Position numbers and translations under genes: made by a program. A stretch of DNA of 64,000 nucleotides from Pseudomonas sp. Bout1 (GTDB taxonomy: Bacteria; Pseudomonadota; Gammaproteobacteria; Pseudomonadales; Pseudomonadaceae). Of this stretch, positions 11,683-19,390 are shown piece after piece. A model generated the notes under the pieces. That model saw nothing but the letters and a program-made list of their open reading frames with translations. It was not told where the DNA came from and did not search any database. The DNA is taken from NCBI RefSeq assembly GCF_034314165.1, contig NZ_JAVIWK010000001.1, positions 4,541,001-4,605,000 of the forward strand, read 5' to 3'. How positions within the stretch are numbered: the stretch's first letter is position 1; the number at the start of each line of letters is the position of its first letter.

Positions 11683-12600
11683 TCATTTCTGGATATCAGC
11701 GACCCACAATGGTGCGCGGGAAACAGCGAACAATTGTCCGGCCGTACGGTCCGCGACAAGCCGGGCAACGGCCTTGAGGTCCACGCCTTCGGGCTCGCCG
11801 ATCAGCGCGTAGCCCAGCTCAGACTGGCGCCAGGTAACAACGTTCATTTGTGCCACGCTTTGTTGGGCCAGGGACTGGTCCGGCTTGGGCTCTTTCATTA
11901 CGCACAAGGCTACCGGCGCACCGTTTTCGGGCAAGTAGACCAGCTGGATCAGCGCCTTATTGTTAAAGCGCAAACGCTGCACGCGCTTGAAGGTCAGCCC
12001 GGCGGAACTCAGGTCCGGCACGCGCAGGGCCAGGCCATCGACCTCGCGAATATCGGCCAGGGTCTTGGTCACCACATCGGTAGGCTGCGCGCCGTAATCC
12101 ACGGTTTCACGGGTGTACAAATGCTGATAAGCAGCGGCTTGCTGCACCCAGGGTAAAGTCTGGGCAACGGCAGGCGCAGCGGCGTCAAACCCGGGTTTGA
12201 CCACGCCGTTGAGTACGCCAACTTGCAGCACCAACGCATAACAGGCGGCGCCGGCGGCGAAGGTCAGGGCTGTCCATGCAAATTTAGGTCGGTACTGGCC
12301 GAACAAGCGGGCAAAAACGCTGTCTTTTCTAACAGTCGAGGGTGCAGATACCGGCGCCGCATGCTGGGCAGCCGAATGCTGTGCCGCCAATGCTGCAATA
12401 TTGAGCTTGAGGCTCTCGGGTACCGGCGGCAACTTTTGCCGGGCAAACGCTTCCTCATACGGCAGGCAGGAAGCCATCAACTGGGAGACGCGCTGGGCCA
12501 AATCCGGCGAAGCGTCCATAAGCCGCTCAAGCTCCTGGTTCTGTTGCGGCGACAGTTCGCCGTCAACATAGGCCATGAGCAGGGCATCGTCCGCTACCAT
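11683..12600 (-). CDS. Transmembrane anti-sigma factor
   Basis: 305 aa from ATG 12600 (MVADDALLMAYVDGEL), where GGAG is 10 nt upstream; an ATG at 12627 would add nine residues without a good ribosome site. The N-terminal ~90 residues resemble anti-sigma domains of the RseA/ChrR group (LLMAYVDGELSPQQNQELERLMDASPDL). One membrane span lies near residues 108-130 (FAWTALTFAAGAACYALVLQ), followed by a periplasmic domain of ~170 residues. It should hold the divergent ECF factor at the membrane until an envelope signal releases it. I see no zinc HxxxCxxC motif. The catalase-like gene follows in the same transcript. Confidence 0.78.
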   Translation of the reverse strand: MVADDALLMAYVDGELSPQQNQELERLMDASPDLAQRVSQLMASCLPYEEAFARQKLPPVPESLKLNIAALAAQHSAAQHAAPVSAPSTVRKDSVFARLFGQYRPKFAWTALTFAAGAACYALVLQVGVLNGVVKPGFDAAAPAVAQTLPWVQQAAAYQHLYTRETVDYGAQPTDVVTKTLADIREVDGLALRVPDLSSAGLTFKRVQRLRFNNKALIQLVYLPENGAPVALCVMKEPKPDQSLAQQSVAQMNVVTWRQSELGYALIGEPEGVDLKAVARLVADRTAGQLFAVSRAPLWVADIQK

Positions 12601-13038
12601 TGGGTCATTACTCCATTTATTCATCATGACTACGTTACGTGATCTCGGCCTTGTGGGCCAATGCGGCTGGTCAACGGGTAGCTGAGAGCCATCATATTGA
12701 TATCAGTGAGCATGCTGCAACAGGTAGAAACACTAAAAGACAAACCGAAAATACTTTAAAACAGGAGCAAATACTCTAAGACAACACCTGTGAATCGAAA
12801 ATATTCCCTCGGCCGTTTAAATATTATATGTTTCATATTGCGTCTGTATCTTTCCAGTGACAATGGCACAATAATTAGTTGGCCCGCTTTGTGCAATCGC
12901 ACCAAATATCGCTACTCTGCACGCGCTTTCCCAGGATCCTCGGCAACGCAATGGACGCCCAGACATTGGCATCCGCTACGGCATGACCTCGTAGCCTGAC
13001 CGCTCCATTTTAGGCATCCAGAAATAATAAGAGGAAAT
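12601..13038. promoter_or_regulatory. AT-rich divergent promoter region of the ECF sigma/anti-sigma unit
   Basis: 438 bp with no gene. It is markedly richer in A+T than its surroundings between about 12690 and 12870, with runs such as AAATATTATATGTTTCATATT. It must carry the start sites of both the anti-sigma/catalase unit and the sigma gene. AGAGGAAAT lies directly before the sigma ATG. I could not identify a confident -35/-10 pair for the ECF factor. Confidence 0.6.
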
Positions 13039-13578
13039 ATGTCGATCACCGGTGCAGATTTACCCGCACTGCTGCCAGAACTGCTGCCGCGCCTCTGGGC
13101 GTTTGCGTTGCGGATTTCGGGCGACAAGCACGATGCCGAGGATCTGGTCCAGCTTGCCTGTGTGCGTGCACTGGAACGGTCCCACCAATTGCAGCCAGAC
13201 ACGTCAGTGTTGAGCTGGATGTTTTCTATCGTCCATTCCACCTGGATCAACGAACTGCGCTCACGCAAGGTGCGCAGCCGTTCGCGCATGGACTGGAACG
13301 ACGAGTTTCTCGAAACCGTCAGTGATCCCGAGGCGCCCAACCCCGAGTCCGACCTGATGCACCGGCAGATACTCGACGCCGTGCACAAGCTGCCCGAAGG
13401 CCAGCGCGAAGTGATGTTGCTGGTGGGCGTGGAACGCTTCAGCTACAAGGAAGCCGCCGAAATGCTCGAATTGCCGATCGGCACAATCATGAGCCGGTTG
13501 TCGCGGGCCCGTCAGGCGATCGGCGCGCTTTTTGATTCGCCGAAAAGCAAACCTTTGCGCGCTCGCTCGGACGCGTAG
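13039..13578 (+). CDS. ECF-family RNA polymerase sigma factor
   Basis: 179 aa. Region 2 is at residues ~12-75 (LPRLWAFALRISGDKHDAEDLVQLACVRALERS, then SWMFSIVHSTWINELR). Region 4 is at ~112-165 (LPEGQREVMLLVGVERFSYKEAAEMLELPIGTIMSRLSRARQAI). A strong ribosome site (AGAGGAAAT) precedes ATG 13039. It directs RNA polymerase to stress promoters. The divergent transmembrane anti-sigma and the catalase-like gene suggest a response to peroxide or another envelope oxidant. Normal ECF length; no C-terminal extension. Confidence 0.9.
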   Translation: MSITGADLPALLPELLPRLWAFALRISGDKHDAEDLVQLACVRALERSHQLQPDTSVLSWMFSIVHSTWINELRSRKVRSRSRMDWNDEFLETVSDPEAPNPESDLMHRQILDAVHKLPEGQREVMLLVGVERFSYKEAAEMLELPIGTIMSRLSRARQAIGALFDSPKSKPLRARSDA

Positions 13579-13619
13579 TCAGCACCTCTATGGCGTCCTG
13601 AAGGGGGCCACCCCAGGGA

Positions 13620-14657
13620 TCACGCCAGCCCTCCTCCCTCCCCTCGAAATGCACTGGGGCTCAGGCCGGTCCAGCGCTTGAATGCCCGCCGAAAACTGCG
13701 CACATCGCTGTAGCCGACCTCCTCGGTAATACGCTCGATGGACAAGCCCGGGTTACTCAACAAGCCCATGGTTCGCGCCCGCCGCACCTGTTCCAGCAAG
13801 CCTTCAAACGTCAGCCCGTGCTCGGTCAGGCGCCGACGCAAGGTGCGCCCGCTCATGTTCAAGTCACTGGCAACCTTTTCCAGTTGGCTGCCCTGTAAAT
13901 CCCGGGAAATAGCCCGCTCCACGGCCTGGATCAAATCCATTTTCTGATGCAACTGGGCGCTTTCCAGTTCCAGCAACTCCAGCGCCTGGCGCAGCGCCAG
14001 GGCGTGATGGTTGGGCAGGCGCACGTCCAGCCAGTGGCTGGCCAGGACCATGCGGTTATGCAGGCAGCCAAAGCGCACATCCACGCCAAACAGCCGGTGA
14101 TACTCGGCCACATAGGGTGGCGCGGCGTGGATAAATTCCACCCGCAACGGCATGAACCCCTCGCCCACCAAGGCCCGGCCATACACCATCAGGCTGGCGA
14201 AGAATTCTTCGGCGGCAAACACCTGTACTTCGGCGTAGGGCAGCAGGCATTCGATATCGACGAAAACTTCCTGGGCGCCTTCATGGGTGCGCGAGGTGGC
14301 GATGCCGCCGGAGGTGTGCTGATGGCGCTCGCCAATGGCAAACGCATCGCGCAGGGTCTTGCACAGTGAAATCACATGCCCGAGCAGGCCCAGGGTGCCG
14401 AGTACATTCTGATGGCCCACCCACAGGCCCAGCCCCTGGTCGGGCAACACCTTGAGTGCACGCTGGATCATCGCAACCGCCTGGCGATAGGAAATCCGCT
14501 GGGCCGGGTCGTCCAGGTCGGCCAGGGTAAACCCCAGGCCACGGCACAGGTGCTCGGCACTCGCGCCCTTTTGCGCGACCACGTGTCCGAGGGTTTGCAG
14601 CAGAAATGGCGAGACCAGGGCCAGGTCATAGTGCGGATCAACGGCTTTCCTTTGCAT
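13620..14657 (-). CDS. sphR: SphR-like AraC-family regulator of sphingosine genes
   Basis: 345 aa from ATG 14657 (MQRKAVDPHYDLALVSPF); upstream in-frame starts to 14741 look spurious. The N-terminal ~200 residues are an arabinose-binding-type ligand domain found in OruR/SphR-like AraC proteins. The C-terminal double HTH reads LEKVASDLNMSGRTLRRRLTEHGLTFEGLLEQVRRARTMGLLSN, then ITEEVGYSDVRSFRRAFKRWTGLSPSAFR. In P. aeruginosa the order sphR, sphA, sphB, sphC, sphD (PA5324-PA5328) matches the set of genes here, and SphR activates them in response to sphingosine. Assignment rests on synteny plus protein type. Confidence 0.82.
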   Translation of the reverse strand: MQRKAVDPHYDLALVSPFLLQTLGHVVAQKGASAEHLCRGLGFTLADLDDPAQRISYRQAVAMIQRALKVLPDQGLGLWVGHQNVLGTLGLLGHVISLCKTLRDAFAIGERHQHTSGGIATSRTHEGAQEVFVDIECLLPYAEVQVFAAEEFFASLMVYGRALVGEGFMPLRVEFIHAAPPYVAEYHRLFGVDVRFGCLHNRMVLASHWLDVRLPNHHALALRQALELLELESAQLHQKMDLIQAVERAISRDLQGSQLEKVASDLNMSGRTLRRRLTEHGLTFEGLLEQVRRARTMGLLSNPGLSIERITEEVGYSDVRSFRRAFKRWTGLSPSAFRGEGGGLA

Positions 14658-14751
14658 GGATCTTCGATTCCCGACTGAGTGCTTCAGTTCTTGTTTTGGA
14701 AACATCCTGACAATCATAGGCGCTTGCAAGAGGCGCCGCACTCTGGATGAA

Positions 14752-14792
14752 AGCTGTCCGCCAAAGTCCCCCTATATGGCCGCCAATACCCT
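14752..14792 (+). promoter_or_regulatory. Candidate SphR operator upstream of sphA
   Basis: 41-bp stretch starting AGCTGTCCGCC and ending CCAATACCCT. It is 36/41 identical to the minus strand of 19066-19026 upstream of sphD. CCGCCAA occurs twice, at 14758 and 14780, exactly 22 bp apart, the two-helical-turn direct repeat expected for an AraC-family dimer. It ends 68 bp before the sphA ATG. That SphR binds here is an inference. Confidence 0.72.
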
Positions 14793-14860
14793 GCCCTGCC
14801 GGGCGCCGAGGGCTTATTTCTATAGGCAGCGTGTTTCTAACAATAATAATGAGCCCAGAC

Positions 14861-15802
14861 ATGAACCCGACCCGTGCGTTTCATCCCGTGCAACTCGCCC
14901 TGTTAACCCTCATAAGCCTGCCGGCCCTGGCCACCGAAGGCGGCGTGGACAATATCGGCCCCGGCACCGACGGCTTCTACATCCTGCCGCTGGACGTCAA
15001 CAACCTGCCCGACCACATGTTCGCGTTCAACCTCTATTACAACCATTACGAAGCCACTAGGCTCGACATCAGCTCACTGGGCGGCAAGGTATCGGACGTG
15101 AAGATCAAGTCGGACGCGATCATCCCGCGCCTGGATTACCTCAGCCCGCTGCGGGTCTTCGGCGGGCGCTTGGGGGCCTACATCGCCCAGCCGTATCTCA
15201 AGCAGCAGGTGTCGCTGTTCGGCATGTCCGACACCCGGGAAAGCATGGGCGACACCACCGTGGCGCCGATCATTCTCTGGGACCTGGGCAAGAACCTCAC
15301 CGTGGGCACCGCCCTGGAAATCACCCTGCCCACCGGCGAATACGACGCCACGCGCCTGGCCAATACCAGCAACAACTTCTACACCTACAAGCCGCTGGTG
15401 TCGGCCACCTGGATGCCCAACGAGCGCACCGAGCTGTCGATCAAGACCACCTACAGTTTCAACAAGGAAAACCCCGACACTCATTACCGTTCGGGGCAGA
15501 TTTTCCACTTCGATTATTCGGCCAGTTATAAAGTGACCGACAACCTCAGCCTTGGGGTCAACGGTTACTACCTCAAGCAAACCACCGACGATAAGCAGTA
15601 CGGGCATACCGTGGTGAACATCTACGGCGAAGACGTGGATGACGGGGTCAAGGGCCAGGTGTTTGCGATTGGGCCGGCGGTGTATTTCACCTTCCTCAAG
15701 TACGCCAGTGCCGAGGTGCGCTGGGCCAAGGAGTTTGATGTGCAGAACCGGCCGGAGGGCGACATGCTGTGGGCGAAGGTGACGATACCGTTTGCCTTGT
15801 AA
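14861..15802 (+). CDS. sphA: SphA-like outer-membrane transporter (phenol MetA-degradation family)
   Basis: 313 aa from ATG 14861 (MNPTRAFHPVQ), followed by a signal peptide ending LPALA. ATG 14849 is four codons upstream. The chain has alternating amphipathic strands (for example FAFNLYYNHYEATRLDISS, TELSIKTTYSFNKENPD and SLGVNGYYLKQTTDDKQYG) and ends TIPFAL, as expected for a beta-barrel of the MetA-pathway/SphA group. In P. aeruginosa SphA is the sphingosine-induced outer-membrane protein. It is divergent from sphR and convergent with sphBCD, and carries the shared operator. Direct transport of sphingosine is not proven by sequence. Confidence 0.82.
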   Translation: MNPTRAFHPVQLALLTLISLPALATEGGVDNIGPGTDGFYILPLDVNNLPDHMFAFNLYYNHYEATRLDISSLGGKVSDVKIKSDAIIPRLDYLSPLRVFGGRLGAYIAQPYLKQQVSLFGMSDTRESMGDTTVAPIILWDLGKNLTVGTALEITLPTGEYDATRLANTSNNFYTYKPLVSATWMPNERTELSIKTTYSFNKENPDTHYRSGQIFHFDYSASYKVTDNLSLGVNGYYLKQTTDDKQYGHTVVNIYGEDVDDGVKGQVFAIGPAVYFTFLKYASAEVRWAKEFDVQNRPEGDMLWAKVTIPFAL

Positions 15803-15915
15803 ACCCGGTTGAACATGTGGGAGCTGGCTTGCCTGCGATAGCATCACCTCGGTATCACTGAAAAACCGAGTTGCCTGCATCGCAGGCAAGCCAGCTCCCA
15901 CATGTTGATCGGGTT
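15801..15915. repeat. Extended REPIN hairpin between sphA and sphB
   Basis: AACCCGGTTGAACATGTGGG on the left pairs with CCCACATGTTGATCGGGTT on the right, enclosing the GAGCTGGCTTGCCTGCGAT REP pair. It fills the gap between two convergent stops (15802 and 15919), so besides being a REPIN it can serve as a bidirectional terminator. Confidence 0.82.
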
Positions 15916-15918
15916 TCT

Positions 15919-17187
15919 TCAGCTGTAGACCGGCCAGGTATCGACGATTTTCCCGCCCCGCACCGCCAGCAAATCCCCGAACTGCAGCAGCACAAACTCA
16001 CTCTGGGTCGGACGCAAAAACACCTGGTCTTCGATGCTCAACCCCACCTTGGGCGAACCGTTGACCATCTCCTGATTGGAGCTGCGCCCGTACAGGTCAT
16101 TACTCTGCAAGCCTGCGGGCGATTCAAATTCAGCCATCCAGTTACCGCCATAAATAAAGAACGTGCCGCGCTGATTCGCATCCCACCACGAGAACAAACG
16201 TGACTTGCCATCCAGCGCCGGGATATCCACCGGCCCAGTGCTTTTCAACACAGGCGTGGCGATATAGGCCGCTGGCACATGCTCACTTAAAGACGGCAAG
16301 TCATAGTGGGTAGGCTTGAGCAACGCGGTGCCCACCGACACCTCGCTGCTGAGTTTTTCCTGCTCATGGATGCGGTAACTCGGGCTCCCCGCCGTGTTCA
16401 ACGTCAGCCCGTCGCGCCACAGCGGCGCAAAGTGCTGGCGGGTGTAATCCACATAACCGCTGTAGCGCTGCATGACCTTGTCGAACAAATCCTGCGGCGA
16501 ACCCAGAATCCCTGGCACCCCCATGCCCACAAACGGGTCGTAACCCATGAACCCGGCAAATTCCAACTGCGGCGGGTGCGCGCTGATCAGCGTCAGCATC
16601 TGCCCCAGCACCGCGTTGTCACTGATGCCGCCGCGATGTAGGCCCACATCCAGTTCAATATTCACCCGCAGCCTGGTGCCCAACCCTTGGGCCAGCGCCA
16701 GGTATTGCTGCAGGCGCTCGGGCGTGTCCAGCAGCCATTGCAGCTGCCGGGACGGGTCGAACGGGCCTTTGTGGGTTTGGTAAAACAACTCGGCCGAACG
16801 CACCGGCAACGGCTTGCCCAGCAGGATATCGGCGTCGGGAAACACCTGGGCGTCATGATTCAGAAACGGCTGGTGAAACGACATCAACCGCTGGGTGCCC
16901 GCGCGCTTGGCGATGTAGGCCAGCAGCCCCGGCGACGGCAGGGATTTCTCCACCAACCGCAGGTGTTTGCCGCCACGCTGCACCGCCTGCATCACCACGT
17001 CGATGTTGTGGTCCAGCTTGTCCAGGTCGATCAGCATCACCGGGCGCATCGGCCCGTGTTCCTTGAGTTCCTGGTTGAGTGTGCGGAAATATTCGCTGTA
17101 AGGACTGCCCCGGTCGCCCGGCCTGAGCAAAATCGCCCCGCCCACCAACAATACGCCGGTGCCGAGCATGAAATGTCTGCGGTTCAT
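15919..17187 (-). CDS. sphB: SphB-like PLP-dependent alanine-racemase/DSD1-fold enzyme with Tat signal
   Basis: 422 aa. MNRRHFMLGTGVLLVGGAIL is a twin-arginine-type leader, placing the enzyme in the periplasm or on the outer face of the inner membrane. The body is a type III PLP fold (D-threonine aldolase/DSD1 family): MLIDLDKLDHNIDVVMQ near the start, then HLRLVEKSLPSP with the probable PLP lysine, and a C-terminal barrel ending with the HxxxC-like metal region replaced by DQVFLRPTQSEFVLLQFGD. Start overlaps the sphC stop by one base (TGATG), so translation is coupled. It belongs to the sphingosine-induced set; the chemistry on a sphingoid base (amino alcohol) is plausible but inferred. Confidence 0.8.
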   Translation of the reverse strand: MNRRHFMLGTGVLLVGGAILLRPGDRGSPYSEYFRTLNQELKEHGPMRPVMLIDLDKLDHNIDVVMQAVQRGGKHLRLVEKSLPSPGLLAYIAKRAGTQRLMSFHQPFLNHDAQVFPDADILLGKPLPVRSAELFYQTHKGPFDPSRQLQWLLDTPERLQQYLALAQGLGTRLRVNIELDVGLHRGGISDNAVLGQMLTLISAHPPQLEFAGFMGYDPFVGMGVPGILGSPQDLFDKVMQRYSGYVDYTRQHFAPLWRDGLTLNTAGSPSYRIHEQEKLSSEVSVGTALLKPTHYDLPSLSEHVPAAYIATPVLKSTGPVDIPALDGKSRLFSWWDANQRGTFFIYGGNWMAEFESPAGLQSNDLYGRSSNQEMVNGSPKVGLSIEDQVFLRPTQSEFVLLQFGDLLAVRGGKIVDTWPVYS

Positions 17188-18575
17188 CAGGCCACTCCCA
17201 AAATTGACGACAGGTGCGCATTGAGGAATTTGCCGCTGGGGTCCAGCTCGCGACGTATCCGGGTAAATTCCTCCCAGCGCGAATACAACGGCTGCAAGGT
17301 GCGCGCATTGAGGGTGTGCAACTTGCCCCAGTGCGGGCGGCCGGCGTATTTCCAGAAGATCGGTTCCACGGCGGCGAAGAAGTTGTGGTGGTCCATGGTG
17401 TAGTGCTGGTGCACGGAGATCGAACAGCTGTCGCGGCCCTCGAACATGCTCAACGGGATGTCATCGGCCTTGACGTAGCGGTACTCGATGGGAAACCAGG
17501 TACGCAGGTCCTTGTCGTTGATCAACTTGAGAATTTCCCGCAGGCAGGCCGGGCCGTGTTCGGCGGGCACCGAGTATTCCATCTCGTTGAAGCGCACGTT
17601 GCGCACATTGGCGTATACCTGGAACGACTCGGCGACGCGGTCATCGAAACTGGCGAAAAAGCGCAGGCTGTTGAGCGAGGTGCGGCGTGCGTCGGGGAAA
17701 TCGCTGCCGTATTTGTCGAGCTTTTCGATGATCGATACAAACTCATTGCCGCCCGCCTCGGCCGGGTCGATGGGCGGCGTTTGGGGGTCGGTGGTTTCAT
17801 TCAGGGCGATCGACAGCGCGTAGTCGGAATGGGTCACCACGAGCATTTCCCAATGCTGGTTGTCCCGGGTGTTTTTCGCCACGTCTTCCAGCAGCTCTTC
17901 GGTCTTGGCGATCCACTGGCGCTCCCGCAGGCGGTACGGTGCGCGGTTTTGCAGGCGGATCTGGGTGGCCACGCCGAGGGCCCCGAGGGACACCCGGGCG
18001 GCGCTGAACACTTCGGGATGGCGGTTCGCGTCGCAGTCCAAAACCTCACCCTGGGCCGTCACCAGTTGCAGGCCGGTGACGCAACCGGAATACGAGGTGA
18101 AACCCACACCGGTGCCGTGGGTCGAGGTGGAAACCGCACCGGCCAGGGTCTGGTAGTCGATATCCGCCATGTTCGGCAGCGCCTGGCCGACGTCTTTCAA
18201 TGCCTGGCCCATGCGCGACATCGGCGTTCCGGCGGCGAAGGTCGCCTGCAAGGCCTGCGGGTCATGCGCCAGCAGGCCATTGAAATAACTCAGGGACAGC
18301 AGCGTGCCATCGGTGGGCACCAGGGCACTGAAGGAATGGCCCGAGCCTACCGGGCGCACCTTGCCCGGTGCCTGGCCGATGACCTGCACCAGTTCATCAA
18401 GATTTTTCGGCGCCAGCCGGGCCAGGGGCAAACAGCTCTGCGCCCCCGACCAGTTGCGCCACGGAATCAGCCGCGGCGCCCGGGCCAACTGGGCCAGCAC
18501 CGGGTTGCTGGTCAATGCCATGAATGCGCCGGTTACCGCGCCGCGTTGCAACAATTCTCGCCGTGAAAGCGCCAT
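17187..18575 (-). CDS. sphC: SphC-like FAD-binding oxidoreductase (aldonolactone-oxidase family) with Tat signal
   Basis: 462 aa. A Tat leader SRRELLQRG plus hydrophobic stretch ends near NPVLAQ. The FAD domain carries VRPVGSGHSFSALVPTDG, the histidine in GSGHSF being the usual covalent FAD site of this family. It is followed by the D-arabinono-1,4-lactone-oxidase C-terminal domain (FNEMEYSVPAEHGPACLREI and the terminal RRELDPSGKFLNAHL). It would oxidise an alcohol and pass electrons on, probably to the cytochrome encoded just upstream (SphD, 17 bp). Transcribed sphD-sphC-sphB. Substrate assignment to sphingosine rests on synteny with P. aeruginosa. Confidence 0.84.
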   Translation of the reverse strand: MALSRRELLQRGAVTGAFMALTSNPVLAQLARAPRLIPWRNWSGAQSCLPLARLAPKNLDELVQVIGQAPGKVRPVGSGHSFSALVPTDGTLLSLSYFNGLLAHDPQALQATFAAGTPMSRMGQALKDVGQALPNMADIDYQTLAGAVSTSTHGTGVGFTSYSGCVTGLQLVTAQGEVLDCDANRHPEVFSAARVSLGALGVATQIRLQNRAPYRLRERQWIAKTEELLEDVAKNTRDNQHWEMLVVTHSDYALSIALNETTDPQTPPIDPAEAGGNEFVSIIEKLDKYGSDFPDARRTSLNSLRFFASFDDRVAESFQVYANVRNVRFNEMEYSVPAEHGPACLREILKLINDKDLRTWFPIEYRYVKADDIPLSMFEGRDSCSISVHQHYTMDHHNFFAAVEPIFWKYAGRPHWGKLHTLNARTLQPLYSRWEEFTRIRRELDPSGKFLNAHLSSILGVA

Positions 18576-18592
18576 TGCCTACCCCGTTATTT

Positions 18593-18961
18593 TTATTGGA
18601 TGTGTTGGCCCGACATAAAGCTGATCAGCCCCAGGAATTGCTCTTCGGAGCACTGCACGCACAGGCCCATCGGCGGCATACCGCTGTAGCCGTTGATGGT
18701 GTGGTCCAGCAGGGTGTCCGGGCCCTGGGCGATGCGCGGGCTCCAGGCCGGGCCGTCACCCGTCAGCGGCGCGCCCGAAGCCGGGTTGGCGTGGCACAGC
18801 TTGCAACTGGTGTCGTAGACCTGGGCCAGGGCCGCGTCACCGGGCATGGCATTGGCCGCCGTGGCGCGTTCGGGTGGATGTTTTGGTTTATCGTTACAGG
18901 CTGTCAGCAGGCAGGTCACGGCCAGCAGCAGACACATGCGACGGGGGTTGATTGCCCGCAT
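18593..18961 (-). CDS. sphD: SphD-like monoheme cytochrome c lipoprotein
   Basis: 122 aa from ATG 18961 (MRAINPRRM). I prefer it over a GTG two codons upstream because AGAGGG lies at the right distance. Lipobox LLTAC (Cys near residue 22) predicts a lipid-anchored periplasmic protein. Heme motif CKLCH and distal Met region GMPPMG, with an extra CVQC as in cytochrome c5-type proteins. Likely electron acceptor for SphC in the periplasm. First gene of the sphDCB transcript; the candidate SphR operator ends 64 bp before its start. Confidence 0.86.
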   Translation of the reverse strand: MRAINPRRMCLLLAVTCLLTACNDKPKHPPERATAANAMPGDAALAQVYDTSCKLCHANPASGAPLTGDGPAWSPRIAQGPDTLLDHTINGYSGMPPMGLCVQCSEEQFLGLISFMSGQHIQ

Positions 18962-19025
18962 AGCCACCCTCTCTCTTATTGTGTGAAAGCGTGACTCACA
19001 CTAAGCCAGCCTGGGCGCGGCGTTG

Positions 19026-19066
19026 AGGGTATTGGGGGCCAGAAAGGGGGGCTTGGGCGGACAGCT
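19026..19066 (-). promoter_or_regulatory. Candidate SphR operator upstream of sphDCB
   Basis: Read on the minus strand this begins AGCTGTCCGCC and ends CCAATACCCT, matching the sphA operator (14752-14792) at 36 of 41 positions with no gap. It lies 64 bp from the sphD ATG, nearly the same distance as in sphA (68 bp). The match spans both putative half sites and the spacing between them. Confidence 0.72.
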
Positions 19067-19390
19067 GATTGAGCAACCACGTGGCTCAATGTGGGCGCGA
19101 GCAGGCCCGCTCCACGTTTAGAATCGAGGGGGTCTTAGAAAGCTATACCCACCTTGAACCCCATCTTCGTCACGCTTGCGCTTGGGGCGGCCATCGATGG
19201 TGCCCGGTGCCGCAACCAGGGCCAGGACCGAGGAGTTTCTGAGGATTTTTTCCGAATAGTCTGGACATCGTTTTACGTCTCCTTGGTAGGAGGCAAATTA
19301 TTCAGGAAACGCTTCGAACCCGCATTTTGGCGAACGGTTCGAATTAATTTGCAGCCTTTTTACCTGAAACGCTTCAGCGAAGGCTCTATA
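19067..19390. other. Gene-free stretch with three LacI-type palindromic sites
   Basis: No convincing gene. Three short imperfect palindromes centred on CG lie close together: GGAAACGCTTCGAA (19305-19318), CGAACGGTTCG (19331-19341) and CTGAAACGCTTCAG (19364-19377). They resemble LacI/Cra-type half-site architecture. No gene starts nearby in the right orientation: the NAT gene ends at 19391 and sphD starts 340 bp away. They may be remnants or distal sites. Around 19075-19125 there is also a decayed REP-like GC-rich hairpin. Confidence 0.4.
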
